This document shows positions 1 through 5,371 of a stretch of 5,371 nucleotides of DNA, in pieces. The notes under the pieces are model-generated. The model worked only from the letters and a program-made list of their open reading frames with translations. It ran no database searches and was not told where the DNA came from. The DNA is taken from assembly GCA_030608825.1 (NCBI GenBank), contig JAUWDL010000120.1:1-5371 (forward strand), in the 5' to 3' direction. The translations under genes and the position numbers were made by a program. Position 1 is the first letter of the stretch. Each line of letters starts with the position of its first letter. This DNA is from Gemmatimonadales bacterium (lineage in GTDB: Bacteria > Gemmatimonadota > Gemmatimonadetes > Palauibacterales > Palauibacteraceae).

Positions 1-1
1 G

Positions 2-64
2 CTCGACGAAGAGGCGTCCCAGGCGGTCGTGCCCGGCCCGGCGGACCCCGCGGGTGAGAGCGCC
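2..64 (+). other. Open coding-like frame running into hslU from the left edge (possible hslV tail or hslU extension)
   Basis: The hslU reading frame has no stop codon from base 2 to the hslU ATG at 65, and nearly all codons here end in G or C, as in the real genes downstream. It reads [20 protein letters not shown] and then A before the Met. hslV normally lies directly upstream of hslU, and E. coli HslV ends in an EEL-containing tail, so these residues could be the end of HslV read in frame, an N-terminal extension of HslU, or a short spacer open by chance. Frame 1 gives a stop (TGA 55-57) just before the ATG and could equally be the end of the upstream gene, but its third-position bias is much weaker. 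Too little is visible to decide. Confidence 0.3.
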
Positions 65-1504
65 ATGGCCACCGACGAAGGTCCGGCCGCCGCCGATCCG
101 GCGTCCCTCACACCCAGGCAGATCGTCGCCGAGCTGGATCGATACATCATCGGCCAGAGTGCTGCGAAGAAGTCAGTGGCGATCGCTCTGCGAAACCGAT
201 GGCGTCGGCGGCAGGTGGAGGACGAGCTTCGCGACGAGATCCTCCCGAACAACATCATCATGATCGGGCCGACCGGGGTCGGGAAGACGGAGATCGCCCG
301 TCGCCTGGCCCGTCTGGCAGGCGCACCCTTCCTCAAGGTCGAGGCCTCCAAGTTCACGGAGGTCGGGTACGTCGGCCGTGACGTCGAGTCGATGGTTCGT
401 GATCTCGTGGAGATCTCGATCAACATGGTGAGGGGCGAGCGGGAGGACGAGCAGCGCGAGACGGCCGGCCGGCGGGTCGAGGAGCGGATCCTGGACCTGC
501 TTCTTCCACCCGCCGCGGACGCCCGCATCGATCAGCCGGCCGCCGAAGACAGCGGCCACCGGCACTTCCTGGTCGGAAGCAGCGGGGTCGCGGAAGAAGA
601 GGCCGATGATGAGCTGGCGGCACGTCGGCGCCGCACGCGCGACAAGCTGCTCGGTTTGCTGCAGGACGGGAAGCTGGAGGAGCGGGAGGTGGAGGTGGAG
701 GTCACCGATACCGCGATGCCGGTACTGGATCTCCAGGCACCGGGCATGGACAGCCTCGACTGGAACCTCGGCGAGTTGCTCCAGGACATGATGCCGAAGA
801 AGACCCGGCGTCGCCGGATGAGCGTTGCCGAAGCGCGACGAGTCCTTTTCTCCGAGGAGCTGGACAAGCTCATCGACATGGAGGAGGTGATCGACGACGC
901 GCTCGACCGTGTCGAGAACATGGGCATCATCTTCCTCGATGAGCTCGACAAGATAGCCGGCGAGCGGGGCGGCGTAGGCCCGGACGTCTCTCGCGAGGGC
1001 GTGCAGCGAGACCTGCTTCCCCTCGTCGAAGGGTCCACCGTGCAGACGCGCTACGGCATGGTGGCCACCGATCACGTGCTCTTCATCGCGGCGGGGGCCT
1101 TCCACATCTCCAAACCCTCGGATCTCATCCCCGAGATGCAGGGTCGGTTCCCGATCCGGGTCGCGCTGAGAAGCCTCACCGAAGAGGACTTCGCCCGCAT
1201 TCTGACGGAGCCCCGAAACGCGCTGCTCACGCAGTACAGCGCGCTGGTCGCTACGGAGGACCTGCAGCTCGAGTTCACGGAGGAGGCGATCCGCGAGATC
1301 GCGCGCATCTCGTCGGAGGTGAACCAGCGCACCGAGAACATCGGCGCTCGGCGCCTCCAGACCGTGCTGACGACGCTCCTGGAGGACGTGATGTTCGACC
1401 TTCCGGATTCCGGCGCCGGAGCGCTGACGATCGGCGCCGAATTCGTTCGAGAGAGACTGTCCGAGATCGCCGAGGACGAGGACCTCCGCCGCTACATCCT
1501 CTAG
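65..1504 (+). CDS. hslU: ATP-dependent protease ATPase subunit HslU (ClpY)
   Basis: HslU is the AAA+ unfoldase that forms hexameric rings on the HslV peptidase in the cytoplasm, unfolding substrates and threading them in for degradation. The 479-residue product starts with the HslU N-terminal block ([16 protein letters not shown], residues 16-31) and has Walker A GPTGVGKT at 68-75 and the pore loop GYVG at 101-104. The variable I-domain spans about 110-245. Walker [11 protein letters not shown] lies at 288-297, a GRFPIRV arginine-finger block at 360-366 and the sensor-2 motif ENIGARRL at 424-431. The C-terminus DEDLRRYIL matches the tail that docks into HslV. E. coli HslU has 443 residues; most of the extra length here lies in the I-domain after residue 149, in an acidic and Arg-rich stretch. 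ATG 65 is preferred because GAGAG (56-60) precedes it and homology begins just after it; GTG 29 is an in-frame alternative adding 12 residues. hslV itself is not visible. Confidence 0.97.
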   Translation: MATDEGPAAADPASLTPRQIVAELDRYIIGQSAAKKSVAIALRNRWRRRQVEDELRDEILPNNIIMIGPTGVGKTEIARRLARLAGAPFLKVEASKFTEVGYVGRDVESMVRDLVEISINMVRGEREDEQRETAGRRVEERILDLLLPPAADARIDQPAAEDSGHRHFLVGSSGVAEEEADDELAARRRRTRDKLLGLLQDGKLEEREVEVEVTDTAMPVLDLQAPGMDSLDWNLGELLQDMMPKKTRRRRMSVAEARRVLFSEELDKLIDMEEVIDDALDRVENMGIIFLDELDKIAGERGGVGPDVSREGVQRDLLPLVEGSTVQTRYGMVATDHVLFIAAGAFHISKPSDLIPEMQGRFPIRVALRSLTEEDFARILTEPRNALLTQYSALVATEDLQLEFTEEAIREIARISSEVNQRTENIGARRLQTVLTTLLEDVMFDLPDSGAGALTIGAEFVRERLSEIAEDEDLRRYIL

Positions 1505-1580
1505 CTCGCGCCCGCACAACACGCTTCTCTTGACGGGCCTGCCAGTTTTGCATACCAGACGCTCCGGGGGTCGAAGGGGC

Positions 1581-1597
1581 GGCGCGGGTCGCGCGCC
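1581..1597 (+). other. GC-rich hairpin upstream of argF
   Basis: GGCGCG (1581-1586) can pair with CGCGCC (1592-1597) around a five-base loop. No run of T follows, so it is not a typical intrinsic terminator. It sits directly before an ATG at 1598 and about 50 bases before the argF start. In DNA this GC-rich, a six-pair stem can occur by chance. Confidence 0.3.
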
Positions 1598-1651
1598 ATG
1601 CGGGAATCCACGACACAGAGAGCCGAAGAGGGCGAGGAGGGAGCCGGGTGA
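1598..1651 (+). CDS. Possible 17-residue leader ORF overlapping the argF start
   Basis: An ATG at 1598 opens a frame encoding [17 protein letters not shown]. It ends at TGA 1649-1651, which overlaps the argF GTG as GTGA, the usual layout of translationally coupled genes. No Shine-Dalgarno sequence precedes the ATG, which follows a GC-rich hairpin. There are only two Arg codons, so an arginine-sensing leader peptide is not clearly supported. The frame includes the purine-rich argF ribosome binding site, which accounts for its Glu and Gly codons. It may well be a chance ORF. Confidence 0.15.
   Translation: MRESTTQRAEEGEEGAG
1635..1640 (+). promoter_or_regulatory. Ribosome binding site of argF
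   Basis: AGGAGG is a perfect Shine-Dalgarno core seven bases before GTG 1648. It decides the argF start: this GTG is the first in-frame start, and the ATG-rich alternatives nearby are in other frames or lie inside conserved sequence. Confidence 0.8.
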
Positions 1652-2559
1652 CGGGAGGTCGTGAGGCACACTTTCTGTCGATCGCCGAATGGTCGCGGGA
1701 TTCGTTGGAGCGGCTCCTGGATCTGGCGGACGCGGTCAAGGCGGGTCGGTCGGGGGCCGACCGCCCGCTGGGCGGCCGGACGCTCGGGATGGTGTTTGCC
1801 AAGAGCTCGACCCGGACGCGCGTCTCGTTCGAGGTCGGCATGTACCAGCTCGGCGGACACGCTCTCTTCCTGTCTTCTGCGGACATCCAGCTGGGGCGAG
1901 GCGAGACGATCTCCGACACGGCCCGCGTCCTCTCCAGATACCTGGATGCCGTGATGATCCGCACCTTTGCCCAAAGCGACGTCGTCGAGTTCGCCGAGAC
2001 CGGCTCACTGCCCGTCATCAACGGACTCACCGACCGCTACCACCCCTGTCAGGTCATGTCGGACCTGATGACGGTTCGCGAGGAGTTCGGGACGCTCGAG
2101 AATCTGATCGTCGCGTGGATCGGCGACGGCAACAACATGGCCAACTCCTGGCTCAACGCCGCGGCACGCTTCGGCTTCGAGCTTCGCCTGGCGTCGCCCG
2201 AGGGATACGACCCGAACGCGGACGACCTCGAGCGAGCGTCGGAGGCCACCACGGTCACGTTGCTGCGCGAGCCTCTGGAAGCGGTCCGCGGCGCCCACGT
2301 CGTGACGACGGATGTGTGGGCGTCCATGGGACAGGAAGAGGAGGCGGAGCGCCGCCGCAGGGCGTTCCGGGGTTACTGCGTCGATTCGGATCTCATGGCC
2401 GTCTCGGACGACGCGATCTTCCTCCATTGCCTTCCGGCCCACCGGGGCGAGGAGGTCACGGACGAGGTGATGGACGGCCCGCGATCGCGCGTCTGGGACG
2501 AGGCCGAGAACCGCCTGCACCTCCAGAAGGCGCTGCTGCTGGCGCTCATGGCGGACTGA
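1648..2559 (+). CDS. argF: Ornithine carbamoyltransferase
   Basis: The enzyme joins carbamoyl phosphate and ornithine to make citrulline, the sixth step of arginine synthesis, as a cytoplasmic trimer. The 303-residue product has the usual family length. The carbamoyl-phosphate motif SSTRTR lies at 53-58, followed by VSFE. HPCQ is at 132-135, in the second carbamoyl-phosphate-binding segment, and [10 protein letters not shown] is around 159-168. The ornithine loop DVWASMG (222-228) and the [11 protein letters not shown] block (from 260) identify OTCase rather than aspartate carbamoyltransferase, which has HPLP-type sequence there. The SMG loop also argues against the N-acetyl- or N-succinylornithine variants, though a structural comparison would settle this. 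Translation starts at GTG behind a strong AGGAGG. No other arginine gene is visible next to it. Anabolic use is inferred, since there is no arcA or arcC in view. Confidence 0.96.
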   Translation: MTGGREAHFLSIAEWSRDSLERLLDLADAVKAGRSGADRPLGGRTLGMVFAKSSTRTRVSFEVGMYQLGGHALFLSSADIQLGRGETISDTARVLSRYLDAVMIRTFAQSDVVEFAETGSLPVINGLTDRYHPCQVMSDLMTVREEFGTLENLIVAWIGDGNNMANSWLNAAARFGFELRLASPEGYDPNADDLERASEATTVTLLREPLEAVRGAHVVTTDVWASMGQEEEAERRRRAFRGYCVDSDLMAVSDDAIFLHCLPAHRGEEVTDEVMDGPRSRVWDEAENRLHLQKALLLALMAD

Positions 2560-2587
2560 CCGACACCGGAGAAAAGCGGAACAGAAG

Positions 2588-2592
2588 AAGGA
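2588..2592 (+). promoter_or_regulatory. Ribosome binding site of gcvT
   Basis: AAGGA lies eight bases before ATG 2601 in the 41-base argF-gcvT gap. It supports that start over the long open frame upstream, which runs back through argF in the wrong frame. Confidence 0.7.
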
Positions 2593-2600
2593 ACGACAGC

Positions 2601-3710
2601 ATGGCCGAGAGATCGGATCTGAAGACGACGCCGCTCCACGAGGAGCACGTGCGTCTGAACGCGAAGCTCGTTCCGTTCGGCGGCTTCGCGATGCCCGTGC
2701 AGTACCCCTCGGGCATTCGGGCGGAGCACCAGGCGGTCCGGGGCGGGGTCGGGATCTTCGACGTGTCCCACATGGGCGAGTTTCTGGTCACCGGTCCTCA
2801 GGCCCTCGGCCTGGTGTCGTACGTTACGACGAACGACCCTGCACAGCTGGTGGTCGGGCAGGCGCAGTACAGCGCGATGTGCTTGGAGAGCGGGGGAGTC
2901 GTGGATGATCTCATCGTCTACCGACTGGGAGATGACACCTTCCAGCTCGTCGTGAACGCCGCGAACATCGCCAAGGATTGGCGGCACATCTCCGCGTACC
3001 AGGACCGGTTCGACGCGGACCTGCGCGACGAGAGCGACGGGATCGCCCTGATCGCGATCCAGGGGCCCCTGGCGCAGCCGGTCCTGGCCCGCCTGACCGA
3101 ATCGGACCTGGACGCGATTGGCTTCTACTGGTTCGCGGAAGGAGAGGTGGTGGGTGCGCCGGCCCTGATCAGCCGCACGGGCTATACGGGTGAAGACGGC
3201 TTCGAGCTCTACCTCGATGCCGGCGACGCGACGCGGGTTTGGCGGGCGCTCCTGGACGGCGAGCCGGAGGTCACACCAGCCGGCCTCGGGGCCCGCGACA
3301 CCCTCCGCCTCGAGGTCGGCTACGCGTTGTACGGAAGTGATATCGACGAGGAGACGACGCCGCTCGAAGCCCGGCTGGGCTGGCTGGTGAAGATGGAGAA
3401 GGGAGAGTTCGTCGGCCGAGCCGCCCTCGAGGAGCAGAAGACGGAGGGCGTGTCGCGACGACTGACCGGCCTCCGGCTCACCGAGCGGGGCTTTCCGCGG
3501 CCGGGGCACGAGGTGGTCTACGACGGCCGCTCGGCCGGACCCGTTCGGAGCGGCACGGTGGGTCCGTCGCTCGGGTACGGGATCGCCACTGCCTACCTGC
3601 CTCGGGCAGCCCAAGCGGGAGAGCCTGCCACGGTCCTGATCCGTGAGAAGGAGATCGGCGCCGAGGTGACGCGGATGCCCTTCTACACCGAAGGATCGCT
3701 GCGGAGATGA
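2601..3710 (+). CDS. gcvT: Aminomethyltransferase, glycine cleavage system T protein
   Basis: GcvT takes the aminomethyl group from the lipoyl arm of GcvH, releases ammonia and passes the one-carbon unit to tetrahydrofolate as 5,10-methylene-THF. The 369-residue product matches the family length (364 in E. coli). It begins with the [30 protein letters not shown] opening, here split as TPLHEEH and [11 protein letters not shown], then [20 protein letters not shown] follows, with the Asp pair at 102-103 containing the likely catalytic Asp. [15 protein letters not shown] (192-202) and [11 protein letters not shown] (from 228) complete the folate-binding core, and a C-terminal barrel domain follows to the end. 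The retained Asp and RTGYTGEDG block favour true GcvT over YgfZ-like or dimethylglycine-related paralogues. gcvH and gcvP are not in the window, so they must be encoded elsewhere if the system is complete. Confidence 0.96.
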   Translation: MAERSDLKTTPLHEEHVRLNAKLVPFGGFAMPVQYPSGIRAEHQAVRGGVGIFDVSHMGEFLVTGPQALGLVSYVTTNDPAQLVVGQAQYSAMCLESGGVVDDLIVYRLGDDTFQLVVNAANIAKDWRHISAYQDRFDADLRDESDGIALIAIQGPLAQPVLARLTESDLDAIGFYWFAEGEVVGAPALISRTGYTGEDGFELYLDAGDATRVWRALLDGEPEVTPAGLGARDTLRLEVGYALYGSDIDEETTPLEARLGWLVKMEKGEFVGRAALEEQKTEGVSRRLTGLRLTERGFPRPGHEVVYDGRSAGPVRSGTVGPSLGYGIATAYLPRAAQAGEPATVLIREKEIGAEVTRMPFYTEGSLRR

Positions 3711-3738
3711 GGGGCGCCGCAGGGATCGCGGCCCGCCG

Positions 3739-4269
3739 ATGAGCTCCTCGCCGACCCGGGAGGGTGCGGCCGTACGAGTTGCCATACTCACGATCTCGGA
3801 CGGCGTGAGCGAGGGCTGGCGGGAGGACACTTCCGGCGACCGAATCGATGCCTGGGCACGGGAGCGTGGATACGCGCGTGCCGACCGCCGGGTCGTTCCG
3901 GATGAAGCGCCGGCCATCGAAGCGACGCTGCGCGAGTGGTCGGACCAGGGCGTTGCCGACATCGTCGTCACCACGGGAGGCACCGGGATCGCCGGCAGAG
4001 ACGTGACCCCCGAGGCGACGGCGGCCGTGCTGCAGAGGCCGGTCCCGGGGATCGCCGAGTGGATTCGAGCCGCGGGTCTGGAGAAGACCCCGTACGCCGC
4101 GCTCAGTCGGGGCCTGGCCGGCATTCGGGCGCGCACCCTCATCGTCAATCTTCCCGGAAGTCCATCGGGCGTCGCGGACGGACTGTCGGTCCTCTCGGAC
4201 GTCGTCGAACATGCCGCGGAGCTCCTGCGAGGCGAAGCCTGTCACGGTCCGGAGGGCGGGGGGGAGTAG
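3739..4269 (+). CDS. mogA: Molybdopterin adenylyltransferase (MogA/MoaB family)
   Basis: Proteins of this family bind molybdopterin and adenylylate it with ATP, preparing it for molybdenum insertion by MoeA. The 176-residue product has the single MoCF-binding fold. It opens with VAILTISDGVSEG, DTSGDRI follows, and TTGGTG is at 78-83 with the RDVTPEAT block from 87. SRGLAGIRARTLIVNLPGSP follows, with LPGSP at 138-142. These are the nucleotide- and pterin-binding loops of the family. MogA and MoaB are hard to tell apart by sequence alone; the gene symbol is the likelier of the two. ATG 3739 is the only in-frame start before the conserved core. Its ribosome binding site is poor: AGGGA (3721-3725) lies 13 bases away. 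It starts 28 bases after gcvT, which together with the weak site suggests coupled translation. No other molybdenum cofactor gene or molybdoenzyme is in view. Confidence 0.9.
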   Translation: MSSSPTREGAAVRVAILTISDGVSEGWREDTSGDRIDAWARERGYARADRRVVPDEAPAIEATLREWSDQGVADIVVTTGGTGIAGRDVTPEATAAVLQRPVPGIAEWIRAAGLEKTPYAALSRGLAGIRARTLIVNLPGSPSGVADGLSVLSDVVEHAAELLRGEACHGPEGGGE

Positions 4270-5371
4270 ATGGCGCTCGTCTTCATCGACACGGGGAAGC
4301 TGGAAGCCGCGGTACCGATCCGTGAAGCGGTACTCGCTGACGGGCACGACGTGCTCATGGTCGAGCAGGCGGCCGAGATCGAGGGCCGATCCGACGCGGC
4401 GGAGGTCGCGCTGATCCTGACCCGCGATCCGGACAACCCCGGGGCGGAGAAGATGCGGATGCTGATGGATGCCCGCATCCCGCGCCCGCCGATCATCGCC
4501 CTCGAATCCTCGGAGACGGATGGCTGCACACGGCTCCGGGAGACGCTGAGCGTCGATGCCTGTCTCCCCGAGCTTCCGACGGCCGAAGAGGTGCAAGTGG
4601 TCCTGACCCGGGAGCTGGAGCGGTTCGAGCTCCAGCTGGAGACCGGAATCGTGGGCCGCACGGATGGGATTCGGGCGGTGCTGGAGAAGGTGAACCTGAT
4701 CGCTCCCGTCGGCTCCACCGTCCTTCTCACCGGGGAGAGCGGGACCGGGAAGGAGCTCGTGGCGCGTGCGATCCACGGGCTGTCGCCTCGCCGAGCAAAG
4801 CCGTTCATCGCGGTCAACTGCGTCGCGCTTCCCGAGTCGTTGCTCGAGTCCGAGCTCTTCGGTCACGAGAAGGGGGCCTTCACCGGCGCGACCTCGTTGC
4901 GGCGCGGCATGTTCGAGCTCGCCCACACCGGAACCCTCTTGCTGGATGAAGTCGCCGAGATGCCTCCCGCCACGCAGACGCGGCTCTTACGGGTCCTCGA
5001 GTCTCACCGGTTCATGCGGGTGGGTGGGAGTTCGGAGATCCAGGTGAATGTGAGGGTGGTCGCGGCCACGAACCGCGATCTTCAAGAAGCCGTGCGGATG
5101 GGCCAGTTCCGTCGTGACCTCTTCTACCGGCTGAACGTCCTCGAAGTCGAGCTTCCCCCGTTGCGGACGCGCCGCGCCGACATCCCCATCCTCACTCAGC
5201 GCTTCATCCGCGAGCTGAGCCTGCAGCACGACCGAGAGTTCAAGGGGCTGGCCCCGGAAGCGATGAGCATCCTCATGCGCTACGACTGGCCCGGGAACAT
5301 CCGCGAGCTTCGGAACCTCATCGAGTCGATGGTGGTCCTGGCTCCCGGATCGGTGATTCGGGCCGAGGACA
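4270..5371 (+). CDS. Sigma-54-dependent activator with degenerate receiver-like N-domain (3' end missing)
   Basis: This is an NtrC-family enhancer-binding protein; 367 residues are visible and the DNA-binding HTH domain lies beyond the edge. The AAA+ domain (about 130-365) has IVGRTDGIRAV, Walker A GESGTGKE at 155-162, the sigma-54 contact loop GAFTGA at 202-207 and Walker B GTLLLDEV at 221-228. ATNRDL follows, then the arginine-finger block FRRDLFYRLN at 280-289 and WPGNIRELRN from 340. All are intact, so ATP-driven opening of sigma-54 promoters is expected. Residues 1-125 resemble a CheY-like alpha/beta fold: strands at about 2-7, 31-35, 46-50 and 77-81. Thr51 stands where the phospho-accepting Asp should be, only one Asp (Asp7) follows strand 1, and Glu replaces the conserved Lys before strand-5 Pro. 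Phosphorylation is therefore doubtful. ATG 4270 directly abuts the mogA stop (TAGATG), with the G-rich 3' end of mogA (4251-4266) as ribosome binding site. Its targets cannot be inferred. Confidence 0.92.
   Translation, partial: MALVFIDTGKLEAAVPIREAVLADGHDVLMVEQAAEIEGRSDAAEVALILTRDPDNPGAEKMRMLMDARIPRPPIIALESSETDGCTRLRETLSVDACLPELPTAEEVQVVLTRELERFELQLETGIVGRTDGIRAVLEKVNLIAPVGSTVLLTGESGTGKELVARAIHGLSPRRAKPFIAVNCVALPESLLESELFGHEKGAFTGATSLRRGMFELAHTGTLLLDEVAEMPPATQTRLLRVLESHRFMRVGGSSEIQVNVRVVAATNRDLQEAVRMGQFRRDLFYRLNVLEVELPPLRTRRADIPILTQRFIRELSLQHDREFKGLAPEAMSILMRYDWPGNIRELRNLIESMVVLAPGSVIRAED

Larger units (their letters stand above)
1505..1647 (+). promoter_or_regulatory. Intergenic region hslU-argF, weak sigma-70-like promoter
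   Basis: This is the only sizeable gap in the window and its left half is less GC-rich than the genes. TTGACG at 1530-1535 matches five of six bases of a -35 box. A -10 is poor: CATACC (1551-1556, 15-base spacer) or TACCAG (1553-1558, 17-base spacer) match only three positions each. A short T-rich patch (TTTTGCATA, 1546-1554) lies there. No clear ARG box, riboswitch or T-tract terminator was recognised. A promoter for argF and the genes after it is an inference from the gap and the -35 match. Confidence 0.3.

Noticed and set aside
1536..1553. Possible sigma-54 promoter before argF (TTGCAT at 1548-1553)
   Set aside because: A -12-like TTGCAT is present, but the nearest upstream GG (1536-1537) is 12 bases from the GC rather than the required 10, and TGGCAC is absent.
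1541..1558. ArgR operator (ARG box) before argF
   Set aside because: The AT-richer patch here does not show the paired TGAAT/ATTCA half-sites of the known consensus.
1505..1600. Intrinsic terminator after hslU
   Set aside because: The only clear stem (1581-1597) has no following T-tract and lies about 75 bases past the stop, so termination there is not supported.
173..1669. 498-codon minus-strand open frame opposite hslU
   Set aside because: It mirrors a gene with clear HslU motifs from end to end. Long antisense frames are expected when third positions are mostly G or C, and the predicted protein shows no recognisable domain.
1689..2600. In-frame open extension upstream of gcvT, giving a 673-residue reading
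   Set aside because: The extension is a shadow of argF in another frame, with low-complexity Arg/Gly/Pro content. The gcvT homology begins at ATG 2601, which has its own AAGGA site.
2373..4148. 591-codon minus-strand open frame opposite argF, gcvT and mogA
   Set aside because: It crosses three real genes on the other strand, is rich in Arg, Pro and Ser, and shows no family motif. It is a GC-content artefact.
3478..4926. 482-codon minus-strand open frame opposite gcvT, mogA and the regulator
   Set aside because: Same reason: it spans three unrelated plus-strand genes and has no recognisable domain.

Overview
This window is a gene-dense stretch of high-GC bacterial chromosome with all genes on the + strand. 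The coding frames have strong G/C preference at third codon positions. It holds four complete genes and one that runs off the right edge: hslU (ATPase of the HslUV protease), argF (ornithine carbamoyltransferase), gcvT (aminomethyltransferase of the glycine cleavage system), a mogA/moaB-type molybdopterin adenylyltransferase gene, and the N-terminal two thirds of a sigma-54-dependent transcriptional activator. HslUV together with a sigma-54 activator suggests a Gram-negative-type bacterium. The high GC and the gene mix would suit phyla such as Gemmatimonadota, Acidobacteriota or Myxococcota, but nothing here fixes the taxon.

Layout: 1-64 is the tail of whatever lies upstream (hslV would be expected) and stays open in the hslU frame. 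hslU occupies 65-1504. A 143-base gap (1505-1647) is the only real intergenic region; it holds a weak promoter-like sequence, a GC-rich hairpin and a 17-codon open frame that overlaps the argF start. argF (1648-2559), gcvT (2601-3710), mogA (3739-4269) and the regulator gene (4270 to the edge) then follow with gaps of 41, 28 and 0 bases. No terminator is visible between them, so they could be one transcript.

The functions are mostly housekeeping and do not form one obvious pathway: protein quality control, arginine synthesis, one-carbon/glycine metabolism, molybdenum cofactor synthesis and sigma-54 regulation. All enzymes retain their recognisable active-site motifs. The points most worth a second look are the regulator's N-terminal domain, which looks like a receiver domain that has lost its phosphorylation site, the continuous open frame leading into hslU from upstream, and the unusual gene combination. 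I see no mobile element, CRISPR array, tRNA, rRNA or convincing new system in this window.
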